Source of the DNA: Cyanobacteria bacterium K_DeepCast_35m_m2_155
GTDB lineage: Bacteria; Cyanobacteriota; Cyanobacteriia; PCC-6307; Cyanobiaceae
Direction of reading: 5' to 3'
Assembly: GCA_016882285.1 (NCBI GenBank)
Contig: VGQS01000010.1
Location: 1 to 35,762, forward strand
Length of the DNA stretch: 35,762 nt
Under the pieces are notes generated by a model that saw only the letters and a program-made list of their open reading frames with translations, searched no databases and was not told the DNA's origin. Positions 26,980 to 35,762 of this stretch are shown one piece after another (within the stretch, counting starts at the first letter, position 1; each line of letters opens with the position of its first letter). The position numbers were made by a program, and so were the translations under genes.

Positions 26980-29751
26980 TTGCCCCAAGGCCCGCTGACC
27001 GCATGGCATGCCCTGACGCCGCAGGCGGCTCTTGAGACGCTCGAGGCCACCGAGCAGGGGCTAACGACAGCAGAGGTGAGCGTGCGGCTGGCCAGGAGCG
27101 GCCTGAACCGACTTGAGCTCAAGGCGGGGCGTTCAACGCTGGCGATCCTGTGGGATCAGTTCAGCAACGTGATGCTGATCCTGCTGCTGGTGGTGGCAGC
27201 GGTCTCGGCGGGCATCGACCTGCATCAGCAGACCTTTCCCAAAGATGCCATCGCGATTCTCGTGATCGTGATCCTGAACGGCCTGCTGGGTTACGTGCAG
27301 GAAAGCAAGGCGCAAAAAGCGCTGCTGGCGCTGCGCACCATGGCCCAACCCATGGTGCAGGTGCGGCGTGATGGGCAGTGGCAGCGCATCAGCAGTGAGC
27401 AACTGGTGCGCGGTGATCTGATTCGCCTCGAGGCCGGCGATCGGGTGCCCGCCGATGCCCGCCTGCTGGAGGTGGCCGAGCTGGCCGTGCGCGAGGCCGC
27501 CCTCACCGGTGAGGCCGAGGCGGTGTTCAAACACGCCACCCTGGTGCTGGAGCCAGCGACACCGGTGCTGGACCGCCAGAACTGCCTGTTCCAGGGCACC
27601 GAGGTGGTGCGCGGTCGCGCCGTGGCTGTGGTGTTTGCCACCGGCATGGCGACTGAGCTGGGACAGATCGCCGAGCTGATCAACACGGCCGACACGGCGG
27701 CCACCCCGCTGCAGGAGCGGCTCGATGGGCTGGCCAAGGTACTGGTGGCCGGCGCCCTGGCGCTGGTGGGCCTGGTGCTGCTGGTTGCCGGAGTGATCCT
27801 GCGGCAGCCGCTGTTGAACCTGCTGGAGGTGTCACTGTCGATGGCGGTGGCGATCGTGCCCGAAGGGCTACCGGCAGTGATCACCGTGACGCTGGCGATC
27901 GGCACCCAGCGCATGGTGCGGCGCGCCGCCTTGATTCGCCGCCTGCCGGCGGTGGAAGGCCTGGGGTCGGTGACGGTCATCTGCTCCGACAAAACCGGCA
28001 CCCTGACGCAAAACCGCATGGTGGTGCAGGAGCTGCGCCACGGCACCCAGGCCATCGAGGTCAGCGGCAACGGCTATGACCCGGCAGGCACGTTCAGCGC
28101 CATCGCGCTCGACGGACCTGACGGCGCCAGCGTTGGTTCTGCAGCGGGGTTGCAGCAACTGCTGCTCGAGGCTGGCGTGCTGTGCAGCGATGCTGAGCAC
28201 AAGCAGGACGGCCACGGCCGCTGGCAGATTTTGGGCGATCCCACCGAAGGCGCCCTGTCGGTGGTGGCGGCCAAAGCGGGCATCGACGACTTTGCGCTGC
28301 GCAGTCACTACCCGCGCGCCGCCGAGATCCCGTTCAGTTCTGAACGCCAACTCATGGCGGTGTGGATCAACGACCCCAAGGGCACCCTGCAGACACCCCT
28401 TGGGGACAGTGCTGCGGGATCGAGCCGGCTGTTGATCAGCAAGGGAGCGCCAGAAGCGATCGTGGCACTGTGCGACCGCTGGATCGATGGCGCAGGGGTC
28501 GCGCCGCTGAGCGCACAGCAGCGCCAGTGGTGGCTCGATCAATCCCAGCAACTGGCCGCTCGCGGGCTGCGGGTGCTGGCCTGTGCCTGCGCGCCGCATC
28601 ACCAAAGTCCTGAGCACGAGCTGGGTGCTCAGGTGTTGCTGGGGTTAATGGCCCAGCAAGACCCGGCCCGCCCCGAGGTGGCGCAAGCGGTCGCCACCTG
28701 CCGCCGCGCCGGCATTCGCCCGCTGATGATCACAGGCGATCACCCGCTGACAGCACGGGCCATCGCCAGCTCGATCGGCTTGAGCCCGGTCGATGGCGAG
28801 GTGGTGCTGGGCCGAGAGCTCGAGGGATTGGGTGACGACACGCTCAAAGAGGTGGTGCAGCGCTGCAATGTGTACGCGCGGGTTCCGCCTGAGCAAAAAC
28901 TGCGCATCGTCAAAGCCCTGCAGGCCGGCGGGCAGATCGTTGCGATGACCGGTGATGGCGTCAACGACGCCCCGGCCCTCAAGCAGGCCCACATCGGCGT
29001 GGCCATGGGCATCACCGGCACCGATGTCAGCAAGGAAGCCGCCGACATGGTGCTGCTCGACGACAACTTCGCCACCATCGTCAACGCTGTTGAAGAGGGT
29101 CGCCTCGTCTACGCCAACATCCGCCGCTTTGTGAAGTACATCCTGGGCAGCAACGTCGGTGAACTGGTGACGATTGCAGCCGCACCGCTCCTGGGCTTGG
29201 TGGGTGTACCACTCACCCCGCTGCAGATTCTGTGGATGAACCTGGTCACCGACGGCCTCCCTGCCCTGGCCCTGGCGCTTGAGCCAGGCGAAGAGGGCCT
29301 GATGCAGCGCCCGCCGGCACGGCCCGGCGAATCGATCTTTGCCGCCGGCACTGGCGCCTACATCCTGCGCACTGGACTGGTGTTCGGCCTGATCACGATC
29401 GTGATGATGCTGCATGCCGCCGGCCGCGGTGATCCCTGGCCAACGATGGTGTTCACCGCCCTGTGCCTGGCGCAGATGGGCCATGCCCTCTCGTGCCGCA
29501 GCACCCTGCCGCTGGTGCAGCTGAACCCGTTCAGCAACCCGGCCCTGTTGGGGTCGGTGGCACTGACCTCACTGCTGCAGCTGCTGCTGCTGTACGTACC
29601 GGCACTGTCGTCGTTTTTTGGCACCCAGCCGCTGGCGCTCGACGATCTGCTGGTGTGCATCGGCTTCAGCTTGGTGTTCTTCGTGTTTCTGGAAGCCGAA
29701 AAGGTATGGCGGCTGTGGCGGCTCAAAGCCCGCGCTGATGCCGATCTCTAG
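26980..29751 (+). CDS. P-type cation ATPase, PacL/Ca2+-transporting-like (P2)
   Basis: Phosphorylation motif ICSDKTGTLTQNRM, TGEAEAV, MTGDGVNDAPALKQAHIGVAMGITGTDVSKEAADMVLLDDNFATIV; TTG start at 26980. Confidence 0.95.
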   Translation: MPQGPLTAWHALTPQAALETLEATEQGLTTAEVSVRLARSGLNRLELKAGRSTLAILWDQFSNVMLILLLVVAAVSAGIDLHQQTFPKDAIAILVIVILNGLLGYVQESKAQKALLALRTMAQPMVQVRRDGQWQRISSEQLVRGDLIRLEAGDRVPADARLLEVAELAVREAALTGEAEAVFKHATLVLEPATPVLDRQNCLFQGTEVVRGRAVAVVFATGMATELGQIAELINTADTAATPLQERLDGLAKVLVAGALALVGLVLLVAGVILRQPLLNLLEVSLSMAVAIVPEGLPAVITVTLAIGTQRMVRRAALIRRLPAVEGLGSVTVICSDKTGTLTQNRMVVQELRHGTQAIEVSGNGYDPAGTFSAIALDGPDGASVGSAAGLQQLLLEAGVLCSDAEHKQDGHGRWQILGDPTEGALSVVAAKAGIDDFALRSHYPRAAEIPFSSERQLMAVWINDPKGTLQTPLGDSAAGSSRLLISKGAPEAIVALCDRWIDGAGVAPLSAQQRQWWLDQSQQLAARGLRVLACACAPHHQSPEHELGAQVLLGLMAQQDPARPEVAQAVATCRRAGIRPLMITGDHPLTARAIASSIGLSPVDGEVVLGRELEGLGDDTLKEVVQRCNVYARVPPEQKLRIVKALQAGGQIVAMTGDGVNDAPALKQAHIGVAMGITGTDVSKEAADMVLLDDNFATIVNAVEEGRLVYANIRRFVKYILGSNVGELVTIAAAPLLGLVGVPLTPLQILWMNLVTDGLPALALALEPGEEGLMQRPPARPGESIFAAGTGAYILRTGLVFGLITIVMMLHAAGRGDPWPTMVFTALCLAQMGHALSCRSTLPLVQLNPFSNPALLGSVALTSLLQLLLLYVPALSSFFGTQPLALDDLLVCIGFSLVFFVFLEAEKVWRLWRLKARADADL

Positions 29752-29754
29752 GCC

Positions 29755-29859
29755 ATGCTGCGCGCCAAGACCAGCGACAACGGCCAACCGCTGTGTCTGA
29801 CGACCCGTCACGGCAAGGACAAGGCCGATCCAGGCCAGTGCAGCTGGTGCAATCCGTGA
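29755..29859 (+). CDS. Candidate 34-aa small protein with C-terminal CSWC motif
   Basis: ATG...TGA: MLRAKTSDNGQPLCLTTRHGKDKADPGQCSWCNP; starts 4 nt after pacL stop. Confidence 0.35.
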   Translation: MLRAKTSDNGQPLCLTTRHGKDKADPGQCSWCNP

Positions 29860-31245
<1,386 letters not shown>

Positions 31246-31251
31246 GCCCCC

Positions 31252-32841
31252 ATGGAACTGACCCTCTGGACCTATGAAGGCCCGCCCCATGTGGGGGCCA
31301 TGCGCATCGCCGATTCGATGGAGGGCGTGCACTACGTGCTGCACGCACCCCAGGGCGACACCTACGCCGATCTGCTGTTCACCATGATCGAGCGTCAGCA
31401 GCGCAGGCCGCCGGTCACCTACACCACCTTTCAGGCGCGCGATCTGGGCGGTGACACCGCCGAGCTGGTCAAGCGCTCGATCGCCGATGCCGTCGAGCGC
31501 TTCAAGCCCGAAGCGCTGCTGGTGGGTGAGAGCTGCACCGCCGAACTGATCCAGGACCAGCCCGGCGCCCTCGCGGCCGGCATGGACCTGGGCGGTATCC
31601 CGATGGTCAACCTGGAACTGCCCGCCTACTCCAAAAAAGAAAACTGGGGCGCGGGTGAAACCTTCTACCAGCTGGTGCGCAGCCTGCTCAAGGCCCAGTT
31701 GCCGCCGCCTGGCACGCCCAAACCAGGCCCCGGCCGCTGGCGCTCCGAGGGCCGCCGGCCGCAGGTCAACCTGCTGGGGCCCAGCCGCCTGGGCTTTCGC
31801 TGCCGTGACGATGTGCGCGAGATCACACAGCTGCTGGGCAGGTATGGCATCGATGTGGCGGTAGCCGCACCGCTTGGGGCCCGGCCGGCCGACCTGCTGC
31901 GCCTTCCGGACGCCGATGCCAATGTCTGCCTCTATCCAGAAGTGGCGGCCTCGGCCTGCAGCTGGCTTGAGCGTAGTTTCGGCATGCCAACGGTGAAGAC
32001 CGTACCGATCGGGATCGGCGCCACCGTGGCTTTCCTGCGTGAGCTTCACAGCGCTGTGGGTCTCGAGCTGCCCGCCGACCTGGTGCCTGACGACGATGGG
32101 CTGTGCGGCGCCGAATCGCGCTCGCGCATGCCCTGGTATGCACGATCGGTGGACTCGACGTACCTGAGCGGCAAGCGCGTGTTCATCTTTGGCGATGGCA
32201 CCCACGCCATCGCCGCCGCCCGCATCGCCAGCAAGGAGTTGGGTTTCAAGGTGGTCGGTCTGGGCAGCTACAGCCGCGAGCTGGCCCGTGAGGTGCGCGC
32301 CGCTGCCAGCGAACTGGGGCTGGAGGCGTTGATTTCAGACGACTACCTGGCGGTCGAGACCGCCATGGCTGAGGCTGCACCCGAACTGGTTCTGGGCACC
32401 CAGATGGAACGCCACAGTGCCAAGCGCCTGGGCATCCCCTGTGCGGTGATCAGCGCCCCACTGCATGTGCAGGATGTGCCGGCTCGCTACAGCCCGGTGA
32501 TGGGGTTTGAAGGGGCCAATGTCATCTTTGACAGCTGGGTGCACCCCTTGATGATGGGCCTGGAGGAACACCTGATCGGGATGTTTCGCCATGACTTCGA
32601 GTTTATCGACGGCCACCGCAGCCACCTGGGCGAGAGCGCCCCTGCAGGTAGCGATGCAGCCATCGCAGCGACGGCAGGCAGCCCTGTGTGGACCAGGGAA
32701 GGCGAAGCTGAACTGGCCAAGATTCCCTTTTTTGTAAGGCCAAAAGTCCGACGTAACACCGAAAGCTTTGCCCAGGAGCGCGGCATCGGCGCCATCACCG
32801 ATGAGGTGCTCTACGAAGCCAAAGCGCATTTCAGCCACTAA
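31252..32841 (+). CDS. chlB: Light-independent protochlorophyllide reductase subunit B
   Basis: [74 protein letters not shown]. Confidence 0.98.
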   Translation: MELTLWTYEGPPHVGAMRIADSMEGVHYVLHAPQGDTYADLLFTMIERQQRRPPVTYTTFQARDLGGDTAELVKRSIADAVERFKPEALLVGESCTAELIQDQPGALAAGMDLGGIPMVNLELPAYSKKENWGAGETFYQLVRSLLKAQLPPPGTPKPGPGRWRSEGRRPQVNLLGPSRLGFRCRDDVREITQLLGRYGIDVAVAAPLGARPADLLRLPDADANVCLYPEVAASACSWLERSFGMPTVKTVPIGIGATVAFLRELHSAVGLELPADLVPDDDGLCGAESRSRMPWYARSVDSTYLSGKRVFIFGDGTHAIAAARIASKELGFKVVGLGSYSRELAREVRAAASELGLEALISDDYLAVETAMAEAAPELVLGTQMERHSAKRLGIPCAVISAPLHVQDVPARYSPVMGFEGANVIFDSWVHPLMMGLEEHLIGMFRHDFEFIDGHRSHLGESAPAGSDAAIAATAGSPVWTREGEAELAKIPFFVRPKVRRNTESFAQERGIGAITDEVLYEAKAHFSH

Positions 32842-32963
32842 AAACGGCGCTGGCGGCGCCGATAGCGCTCGGCGACCTCAGCGACGAGCATCGCCGCGAT
32901 CACGGTCATGCCGATCGCCAGGGCAGCCGCCAGGGCCAGACGCTCGGCTGAGGGGAGCATCAT
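32838..32963 (-). CDS. Possible small single-TM membrane protein (about 41 aa)
   Basis: [43 protein letters not shown] helix plus basic tail; stop overlaps chlB stop. Start uncertain. Confidence 0.45.
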   Translation of the reverse strand: MMLPSAERLALAAALAIGMTVIAAMLVAEVAERYRRRQRRF

Positions 32964-33129
32964 GAGCCGATCCAATGGGTGAACGAACCCCTTCAGGCTG
33001 ATTGGACCCTGGCAGCTGGAGCAGGTGACGAGCAGGTTGCTGCAGCCCAGCTGCATTCGCACCCCGCACACCCATGCCCACAGCCAGAGCGGCCTAGGTG
33101 GTGGATAGCCCGCGAGTTGTGCGTTCACC

Positions 33130-33441
33130 ATGAGCACTGGCCAACAGTTGCTGCGAGCCCTGCTGTTCACAAGTGCTGCGCTGCTCGAGCTGACAGCGCC
33201 TGAGGCCCTGGCCCAGCCTCAGGGCAGACGCCTCCCCACCACGTTGCATGAACGAGCGGCACTGATGCGTCAGATCACCCTGCAGCAGCAGGCGGTTCTC
33301 GAGCAGCGCACCCGTTGCATCAGCCAGGCCAAAACGCTGTCAGAGCTTGAGCGCTGCGAGCGCGGCTACCCCATTGGCATGCCGGGTTGGCATCACGACG
33401 GCGCCGGGGCCATGGGCGGCTGGAGATGCCCGTTGTGGTGA
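33130..33441 (+). CDS. Small putative secreted protein of unknown function
   Basis: MSTGQQLLRALLFTSAALLELTAPEALAQPQG signal-like N-terminus; 103 aa. Confidence 0.5.
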   Translation: MSTGQQLLRALLFTSAALLELTAPEALAQPQGRRLPTTLHERAALMRQITLQQQAVLEQRTRCISQAKTLSELERCERGYPIGMPGWHHDGAGAMGGWRCPLW

Positions 33442-33500
33442 CGCACCAAAAGGCCTGGTCGTCGCGACCCTGGGACGACAACAACAACACCTAAGATTTG

Positions 33501-33540
33501 GTACAGCAGTACAGCAGTACAGCAGTACAGCAGTACAGCA
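33501..33540. repeat. Tandem repeat, five perfect copies of GTACAGCA (8-bp unit)
   Basis: Directly readable: gtacagcagtacagcagtacagcagtacagcagtacagca, followed by gtctgctg. Confidence 0.98.
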
Positions 33541-33579
33541 GTCTGCTGGCTTCACGGCCGAGTCGGCAGGAGCCTGACC

Positions 33580-34707
33580 ATGCGCAACAGCCGCAGCATG
33601 CAACTCAGCGGCAGGGAATGGTCACTCACGGCTCTGATTGCGCTGCTGATCTGGCTGTTTTTTGCGGCTGATCTGAGCCATGCCCGTGCATCAGGAGCTC
33701 CACTAGCCGGCACTCGATTTCTGCCCTTTCTGGTGGCGGTCGCCTGGTTACCACCCAAGGCGGTGGTACCGCTTGGGCTCTGGGCGCTCGGCATCAAACC
33801 GCTGAGCCTGGCGCTCGCCCCAGCGGCAATGGCGTTCAAGGCAGCCAGCTGGACGCTTGACTTTGCCGTTGAAGCCGTCGCTGTCGCACTGTGCGTCTGG
33901 TTCTGCCAACAGCGCTGGACCCTGCAGCAGACGCGCAACAAACTGCGCAAAACCCTCAACAACAGCCTTAGGGCTTCGGCCTTGATCCATGAGGTGCGCC
34001 AGCCGATCGCACTGTTGCTGCAGCAGAGCCGAGTCTTGCTTCAGCAGCACGAACAAAAGCCAGATCAGCCCAGCAGCCGAGCAGATGACTATCACGCGCT
34101 GGTGGAGCTGCACAAGACGGCAGAAAACCTCGTCTCGATCACACAGACGATGGACGCGCTGCTGCGCTGCAACACACCCCCGGCCACAGAGGCGGTGGAT
34201 TTAAGTGCGCTGGTCTGTGCCCAGCTTGAACAACAGCGCGTTGCCCTCCAGACTGAAGCTGTGCGGCTGTACTGCCGGGGCCTTGATCAGAGCTACTGGC
34301 TCGAGGGCAATGCCGCCCAACTGCGTGTGTTGATCAAGCTGCTCATCAACAATGCCCGCGAAGCACTCTGCAGCACACCTGCAACGCAGCGGAGACTCGC
34401 GGTGGTGTTGAGCCAACAGGCCTGCAAGGGGCTGATTCGACTGAGCGTTTCTGACAGTGGCCCTGGCCTGGCGAGCTGTGACCTTGAGGACTTGCGCCTG
34501 AACAGCAGCAAAGCCACGGGCCTCGGCCTTGGCCTCTACATCGCCGAGCAGATCGCCATGGTCCACAGCGGCTCTCTGGTGATGGGCCGCGACAGCGAGC
34601 TGGGTGGAGCCTCAGTCCAGTTGACCTTGCCACAAGCCGCGATAGCAGCTCCATTCAGGGCTGCAACCGCAACAGCACAGCCAGGCGCACCAGCTGTTTG
34701 CCACTGA
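33580..34707 (+). CDS. Membrane sensor histidine kinase
   Basis: Several N-terminal TM segments; H-box SALIHEVRQPIALLL, N-box KLLINNAREAL, G boxes DSGPGL and TGLGLGLYIAEQIA. Confidence 0.9.
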   Translation: MRNSRSMQLSGREWSLTALIALLIWLFFAADLSHARASGAPLAGTRFLPFLVAVAWLPPKAVVPLGLWALGIKPLSLALAPAAMAFKAASWTLDFAVEAVAVALCVWFCQQRWTLQQTRNKLRKTLNNSLRASALIHEVRQPIALLLQQSRVLLQQHEQKPDQPSSRADDYHALVELHKTAENLVSITQTMDALLRCNTPPATEAVDLSALVCAQLEQQRVALQTEAVRLYCRGLDQSYWLEGNAAQLRVLIKLLINNAREALCSTPATQRRLAVVLSQQACKGLIRLSVSDSGPGLASCDLEDLRLNSSKATGLGLGLYIAEQIAMVHSGSLVMGRDSELGGASVQLTLPQAAIAAPFRAATATAQPGAPAVCH

Positions 34708-35251
34708 CGCCAAGCTTGCTGGCAATGCCTTTGCGATAGGTCTCAACCGTTGCCAGGCTGAGTCCCAGCTCAGCAGCAATTTCGCGGTTGAGGCAGCCGC
34801 GCCCCAGCGCTGCCAACAACGTTTTTTCACGCGCATTCAAAGCGGCTAATTGGGCAGCCGGTAGAGACGTTGCATGCAGCCGCGGTCCTTGCTTGATTCT
34901 CCAGGCCACGACGCAATCAACGAGTGCATGCCAGGCGTCAGACTTGTCGATCACCGCCAGAACAGAACCCCTAAAGCGCTGGGGCAGGACAAAGCCAGAG
35001 GTCAGGGCCGACAACACCACAATCGCCCCGTCTGGATTGGCACCAAGAAAGAGATCAGCCGCGTCTTCCCACGATTCACCTGGAAGCTGCAGATCGAGTA
35101 TCAGCAGATCGGCCCGCTGCATGCTCAACAGCGTCTTGGCCTGCTGGACCGATGGGCAGATGCCAATCAGCTCGAGCGCACAGAATTCAGACAGCAGCGA
35201 AGCCAGCGCCTGGGCAACCAAACGGTGATCGTCAACAACCAGAAAGCGCAT
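34655..35251 (-). CDS. LuxR/NarL-family two-component response regulator
   Basis: Receiver MRFLVVDDHRLVAQAL...LLILDLQLPG; C-terminal LuxR HTH LNREIAAELGLSLATVETYRKGIASKLGV; start at 35251. Confidence 0.92.
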   Translation of the reverse strand: MRFLVVDDHRLVAQALASLLSEFCALELIGICPSVQQAKTLLSMQRADLLILDLQLPGESWEDAADLFLGANPDGAIVVLSALTSGFVLPQRFRGSVLAVIDKSDAWHALVDCVVAWRIKQGPRLHATSLPAAQLAALNAREKTLLAALGRGCLNREIAAELGLSLATVETYRKGIASKLGVSGKQLVRLAVLLRLQP

Positions 35252-35291
35252 CAATGCTGGCTTCACCTTCTTAAGGTGCAAGCGATGCCAA

Positions 35292-35333
35292 TCCCAGTTC
35301 TGGGGTATCTCAACTGGGTCCCAGTTCTGGGGT
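35292..35333. promoter_or_regulatory. Tandem palindromic operator-like sites upstream of the response regulator gene
   Basis: TCCCAGTTCTGGGGT at 35292-35306 and 35319-35333 (27-nt period), each containing dyad CCCAG-TT-CTGGG; between them AACTGGG-T-CCCAGTT dyad (35312-35326). Confidence 0.65.
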
Positions 35334-35387
35334 CGTCGAGCCAGGCACATTGGCCTAAACGGTGTTCAGGTTGCTTTCTTGTCAGCC

Positions 35388-35576
35388 ATGAACCCGACTA
35401 CAGGCCAACAAACATGCTTTCGCACGCCGCAGCGCATTTCGATCACCCTGGCTCAACATGTTGTCGATGCACTGGTGATTCGCAGCCAGCAAGAGGGGCG
35501 CTCAGTCAGTAATTTATCGACCTACCTGCTGGAATCATCTCTCCAGCAGCAGGATCAACGCCATCTCTATAGATAA
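35388..35576 (+). CDS. Small ribbon-helix-helix (CopG/Arc-like) protein candidate
   Basis: MNPTTGQQTCFRTPQRISITLAQHVVDALVIRSQQEGRSVSNLSTYLLESSLQQQDQRHLYR: RHH pattern (RISITL-helix-GRSVSNLSTYLL). Confidence 0.65.
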   Translation: MNPTTGQQTCFRTPQRISITLAQHVVDALVIRSQQEGRSVSNLSTYLLESSLQQQDQRHLYR

Positions 35577-35740
35577 GTAGAAATGCTTACTTGAAGCCAG
35601 ACCTGGCTGTGCGGCTCGAGCCGAAGCTTGCGCTCTAACTGTGTCGCTTTGCACGCATTGGTGGTGAAGATTGTCTGGCAGCAGTTGGATGAGATTGGAC
35701 TTCACCCAACCGTCGTCGGCTCTGCCGCACGTCCACCCCC

Positions 35741-35762
35741 ATGACCACCACGCTCAGCCGCC
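35741..35762 (+). CDS. Possible start of a CDS truncated by window edge (MTTTLSR...)
   Basis: ATG ACC ACC ACG CTC AGC CGC at the right edge; MTTT start is seen in PsbA (D1) but 7 codons are insufficient. Confidence 0.3.

Noticed and set aside
33501-33540. CRISPR array
   Set aside because: Unit is 8 bp with no spacers and no cas genes; it is a simple tandem repeat.

Overview
The window is a GC-rich chromosomal segment from an alpha-cyanobacterium (Synechococcus/Cyanobium-like, inferred from gene content). Its core is an unusually complete CO2-concentrating-mechanism (CCM) island. About 15 kb on the minus strand (17234 to 1820) encodes an SbtA-like bicarbonate transporter, an SbtB/CPII-like PII protein, CsoS1, Form IA CbbL and CbbS, CsoS2, CsoSCA, CsoS4A, CsoS4B, a CsoS1E-like BMC protein with a long low-complexity N-terminus, a ferritin-like diiron protein, NdhF4, NdhD4, ChpX, an acRAF/PCD-like protein and CbbX. 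CsoS1D and RdgB/Ham1 lie at the upstream edge, and a BicA-type SulP transporter lies nearby behind a group-2 sigma factor. Flanking genes are a partial HtrA-type protease, dnaA, bioA, a CPA2 antiporter, a GAP-family membrane protein, a P-type Ca2+-type ATPase, chlN, chlB, a convergent and overlapping histidine kinase/LuxR response regulator pair, and a small RHH-like protein. The observations I rate highest are: (1) a near-identical 21-nt element just upstream of both the sigma factor and bicA; (2) a chain of start/stop overlaps that couples carboxysome shell genes to a ferritin-like gene and the CO2-uptake NDH-1 genes; (3) a CsoS1E-like protein whose BMC domain is 84/87 identical to CsoS1 but carries a basic disordered-looking tail; (4) stable hairpins in the cbbL-cbbS and cbbS-csoS2 gaps; (5) tandem palindromic operators upstream of the response regulator; (6) a 5 x 8-bp GTACAGCA array upstream of the histidine kinase; (7) a structured intergenic element upstream of the sigma factor. 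No tRNA, rRNA, CRISPR array or transposon was recognised. All calls come from reading the sequence and translations; no database search was run.
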